Assembly (NCBI RefSeq): GCF_000422885.1 | Contig: NZ_AUGX01000009.1 | Span: forward strand, 186,001 to 250,000 | DNA from: Ottowia thiooxydans DSM 14619 | GTDB taxonomy: Bacteria > Pseudomonadota > Gammaproteobacteria > Burkholderiales > Burkholderiaceae_C | DNA length: 64,000 bases | Direction of reading: 5' to 3' | Shown here: positions 62,024-64,000 of the stretch, piece after piece | Position numbering within the stretch: the first letter of the stretch is position 1 | Layout: the number at the start of each line of letters is the position of its first letter | Made by a program: the position numbers and the translations under genes | Notes under the pieces: model-generated | What the model saw: the letters and a program-made list of their open reading frames with translations, nothing else | What the model was told of the DNA's origin: nothing | Database searches by the model: none

Positions 62024-62986
62024 ATGAAACGTCGTCAATTGTTGTTGGCCACTGCATCCGCTTGCGCGCTGCCTCTGTCCGTACGTGCTCAAGCCTGGCC
62101 GGGAAAGACTATCCGCATCGTTGTGCCATTCACGCCAGGTGGCACCACGGATTTCGTCACACGCCTGGTGGCCGTTGAAGCTGCCAAGTCTCTGGGCCAA
62201 ACCATTGTGGTGGAGAACAAGCCTGGTGCGGGCACGGTGATCGGTGTCGACAGCGTGGCCAAATCTGCACCAGACGGTTACAGCTTCGTCACGGTGGCCA
62301 ATAGCTTCTGCGTGAACGCCACGCTGATCAAGAAGCTGCCTTACGACACACGCAAGGACCTTCGCCCCGTAGCCTTGATGGGTTTGTCGGAACACGTGCT
62401 GGCCACTCACCCCGCGAGCGGGCTCAAGACCGTGGCAGACATCGTGGCACAGGCCAAGGCTGGCCAGAAGCTGAGTTATGCCTCGTTCGGAAACGGAACT
62501 TCGGCGCACTTGGCCGGAGAAATGCTGAAGACGCAGTTGGGCCTGGACATCGTGCACGTGCCGTACAAAGGGCAAGCGCCTGCGTTGGCTGATCTGCTGG
62601 GTGGACAAGTTTCGATGATGTTCGGCAACTGGCCCGAGTTTCGCAACCACGTGCAATCGGGCAAGCTGGTGGCGGTGGGCATGGCGACGGCGCAACGCTC
62701 TACCTATGCGCCAAATGTCCCCACTTTGACCGAACAAGGTCTGAAAGTCGAATCCAACTCATGGAATGGCTTGTTGGCGCCAGCCGCTGTGCCGGATGCC
62801 ATCGTGCAACGCATGAACGCAGCCGTGATCGCTGCCATGCAGTCGCCCACCCTGGTGGAAGCGTTTCAAAAGGGTGGTATTGCCGCCAAGAGCGGTAGCC
62901 CGGCGCAATTCTCGGACTACATCGACAGCGAAATCGTGCGTTACGCCGAAGTCATCAAGAAAGCTGGCATCGCGTCCGAAAGCTGA
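62024..62986 (+). CDS. Bug family tripartite tricarboxylate transporter substrate-binding protein
   Basis: 320 residues with a Tat-like N-terminus (MKRRQLLLATASACALPL, cleavage near VRAQA). Features: WPGKTIRIVVPFTPGGTTD, ENKPGAGTVIGVDSVAKSAP, YASFGNGTSAHLAGEMLK and VHVPYKGQAPALADLLGGQV. It starts two bases after hpaE and precedes hpaD, so it belongs to the operon. I infer a ligand related to the pathway, such as 4-hydroxyphenylacetate or homoprotocatechuate. TctA/TctB partners are not present in the window. Confidence 0.92.
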   Translation: MKRRQLLLATASACALPLSVRAQAWPGKTIRIVVPFTPGGTTDFVTRLVAVEAAKSLGQTIVVENKPGAGTVIGVDSVAKSAPDGYSFVTVANSFCVNATLIKKLPYDTRKDLRPVALMGLSEHVLATHPASGLKTVADIVAQAKAGQKLSYASFGNGTSAHLAGEMLKTQLGLDIVHVPYKGQAPALADLLGGQVSMMFGNWPEFRNHVQSGKLVAVGMATAQRSTYAPNVPTLTEQGLKVESNSWNGLLAPAAVPDAIVQRMNAAVIAAMQSPTLVEAFQKGGIAAKSGSPAQFSDYIDSEIVRYAEVIKKAGIASES

Positions 62987-63028
62987 TCGCGCACCACTGA
63001 CCGCTGAACGCCAATAAGGAGACAAACC

Positions 63029-63952
63029 ATGGGCCAACTTGCCCTCGCTGCCAAGGTCACCCATGTGCCCAGTATGTATCTGAGCGAACTGCCGGGCGAT
63101 CGCCATGGCACACGCCAAGATGCCATCAATGGGCACCTCGAAATCAGTCGCCGCTGCCGTGCGCTGGGCGTAGACACCATCGTGGTGTTCGATACACATT
63201 GGTTGGTGAATGCCAACTATCACCTCAATTGCGCGCCGCGGTGGTCAGGCACCTACACCAGCAATGAGCTGCCGCATTTCATCAGCAATATGGAATACGG
63301 TTTCTCAGGCAATCCAGAGTTAGGGCGATTGCTGGCCAGGACGTGTAGCGAGCAGGGCGTGGAAACACTGGCGCACGACGCTACGACCTTGGCGCCGGAA
63401 TACGGCACGTTGGTTCCCATGCGCTACATGAATGCCGACAAGCATTTCAAGGTGATCTCGGTTTCTGCTTTGTGCACCAGCCACTATCTGAACGACAGCG
63501 CCCGCCTCGGCTGGGCCATGCGGGAGGCGGTGGAAAAGCACTATGACGGCAAGGTTGCGTTTCTCGCCAGTGGATCGCTCTCGCACCGCTTCGCGCAGAA
63601 CGGTTTGGCGCCGGAGTTCGCGTTCAAGATCTGGAGCCCCCTGCTTGAGAAGCTGGACGACGAAGTCATCCGCATGTGGAAGAGCGGTGAGTGGAGCGAT
63701 TTCTGCGCCATGTTGCCGGAGTACGCTACCAAAGGTCATGGTGAGGGTTTCATGCACGACACCGCCATGCTGCTGGGCGCACTGGGTTGGTCTGCCTACG
63801 ATGGAAAAGCCGAGGTGGTGACGCCTTACTTTGCAGCTTCAGGCACGGGGCAGATCAATGCCATTTTCCCGGTGACGCCTCAAGACGGCCAGGCCGTGCC
63901 GCAGCCAGAAGCGTCTCGCGCGACCAGCTACCGCTCTTTCTCCAGAATTTGA
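63029..63952 (+). CDS. hpaD: 3,4-dihydroxyphenylacetate 2,3-dioxygenase
   Basis: A 307-residue extradiol ring-cleavage enzyme of the LigB-type (class III) fold, which opens homoprotocatechuate at the 2,3 bond using Fe(II). Conserved parts: AAKVTHVPSMYLSELPGD, VVFDTHWLVNANYHLN, DATTLAPEYGTLVPMRYM, FLASGSLSHRFAQNG and GEGFMHDTAMLLGALGW, with metal and acid/base histidines in the THV, DTHW and SLSHR stretches. AAGGAGA precedes the ATG. It follows the Bug gene after 42 bases and is followed by hpaF. Confidence 0.95.
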   Translation: MGQLALAAKVTHVPSMYLSELPGDRHGTRQDAINGHLEISRRCRALGVDTIVVFDTHWLVNANYHLNCAPRWSGTYTSNELPHFISNMEYGFSGNPELGRLLARTCSEQGVETLAHDATTLAPEYGTLVPMRYMNADKHFKVISVSALCTSHYLNDSARLGWAMREAVEKHYDGKVAFLASGSLSHRFAQNGLAPEFAFKIWSPLLEKLDDEVIRMWKSGEWSDFCAMLPEYATKGHGEGFMHDTAMLLGALGWSAYDGKAEVVTPYFAASGTGQINAIFPVTPQDGQAVPQPEASRATSYRSFSRI

Positions 63953-63969
63953 AGCCCACGGATATTGTT

Positions 63970-64000
63970 ATGCCCCATCTTGTTGTTCTCTACACCGGCA
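63970..64000 (+). CDS. hpaF: 5-carboxymethyl-2-hydroxymuconate delta-isomerase, N-terminal fragment
   Basis: The ATG at 63970 opens MPHLVVLYTG and runs off the window. Pro-His-Leu-Val at the N-terminus (Pro2 becomes the catalytic N-terminal proline after Met removal in this tautomerase family) and position after hpaD match HpaF. Only ten residues are visible. Confidence 0.65.
   Translation, partial: MPHLVVLYTG

Noticed and set aside
1-64000. CRISPR arrays, tRNA or rRNA genes, prophage or intact insertion sequences
   Set aside because: No regularly spaced direct repeats, no cloverleaf with TTCAA-type arm next to housekeeping gaps, and no transposase, integrase or phage structural protein were recognised.

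Overview
The window reads as a chromosomal segment of a high-GC betaproteobacterium of the order Burkholderiales, most likely Comamonadaceae or a close relative. The reasons are the gene neighbourhoods (ahcY-tlyA-metF behind an SAH riboswitch, rplM-rpsI-bactofilin-erpA, M23 peptidase/tyrS/dtd), Bug-type periplasmic receptors beside catabolic operons, paaABCDE and hpa aromatic degradation modules, and an intergenic repeat family of the kind I associate with this family. This placement comes from reading the sequence only; no 16S gene or database search was available.

Layout. 1-4.7 kb: a tightly packed operon for a CoA-thioester pathway (acyl-CoA dehydrogenase, MaoC hydratase, family III CoA-transferase, Mcl-type lyase) with an IclR regulator, fitting breakdown of a C5 dicarboxylate such as mesaconate or methylsuccinate. 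4.9-10.7 kb: one 1928-residue gene made of two complete UvrA units in tandem. 11-16.9 kb: a complete RND efflux operon. 16.8-18.2 kb: an ankyrin-repeat protein of lower GC, pointing the opposite way.

18.5-33.1 kb: a large envelope-glycan island. It holds a DPM1-type glycosyltransferase module with a small flippase, a GtrA protein and a HAD phosphatase; three acyltransferase-3 proteins (one fused to a second polytopic membrane domain and AT-rich); a GtrB-type transferase; and a set closely resembling the mycobacterial decaprenylphosphoryl-arabinose pathway (HAD-UbiA fusion, DprE1-like, DprE2-like, GtrA) followed by a GT-C transferase. Gene scars (a 33-bp SDR fragment and an open-frame remnant) lie between these genes.

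33.1-41 kb: prfC, a secreted glycosidase-like protein, then the SAH-riboswitch-controlled ahcY-tlyA-metF group and an RlpA-like protein. 41-45 kb: paaABCDE (phenylacetyl-CoA epoxidase) behind a perfect 34-bp palindrome. 45.1-57.4 kb: housekeeping genes (rlmJ, rplM-rpsI, bactofilin, erpA, M23 peptidase, tyrS, dtd, ybeY, phoH, ruvA) interrupted by long intergenic stretches carrying two kinds of dispersed repeat. 57.5-64 kb: a nitronate monooxygenase and the hpaR-hpaG1-hpaG2-hpaE-bug-hpaD-hpaF homoprotocatechuate meta-cleavage operon, which runs off the right edge.

No tRNA, rRNA, CRISPR array, prophage or intact insertion sequence was recognised. The least ordinary items are the proteobacterial arabinose-lipid-like gene set, the tandem UvrA, the acyltransferase fusion, the SAH riboswitch whose ligand-binding strand overlaps a terminator, and a repeat family in which a hairpin is kept while its stem sequence changes.
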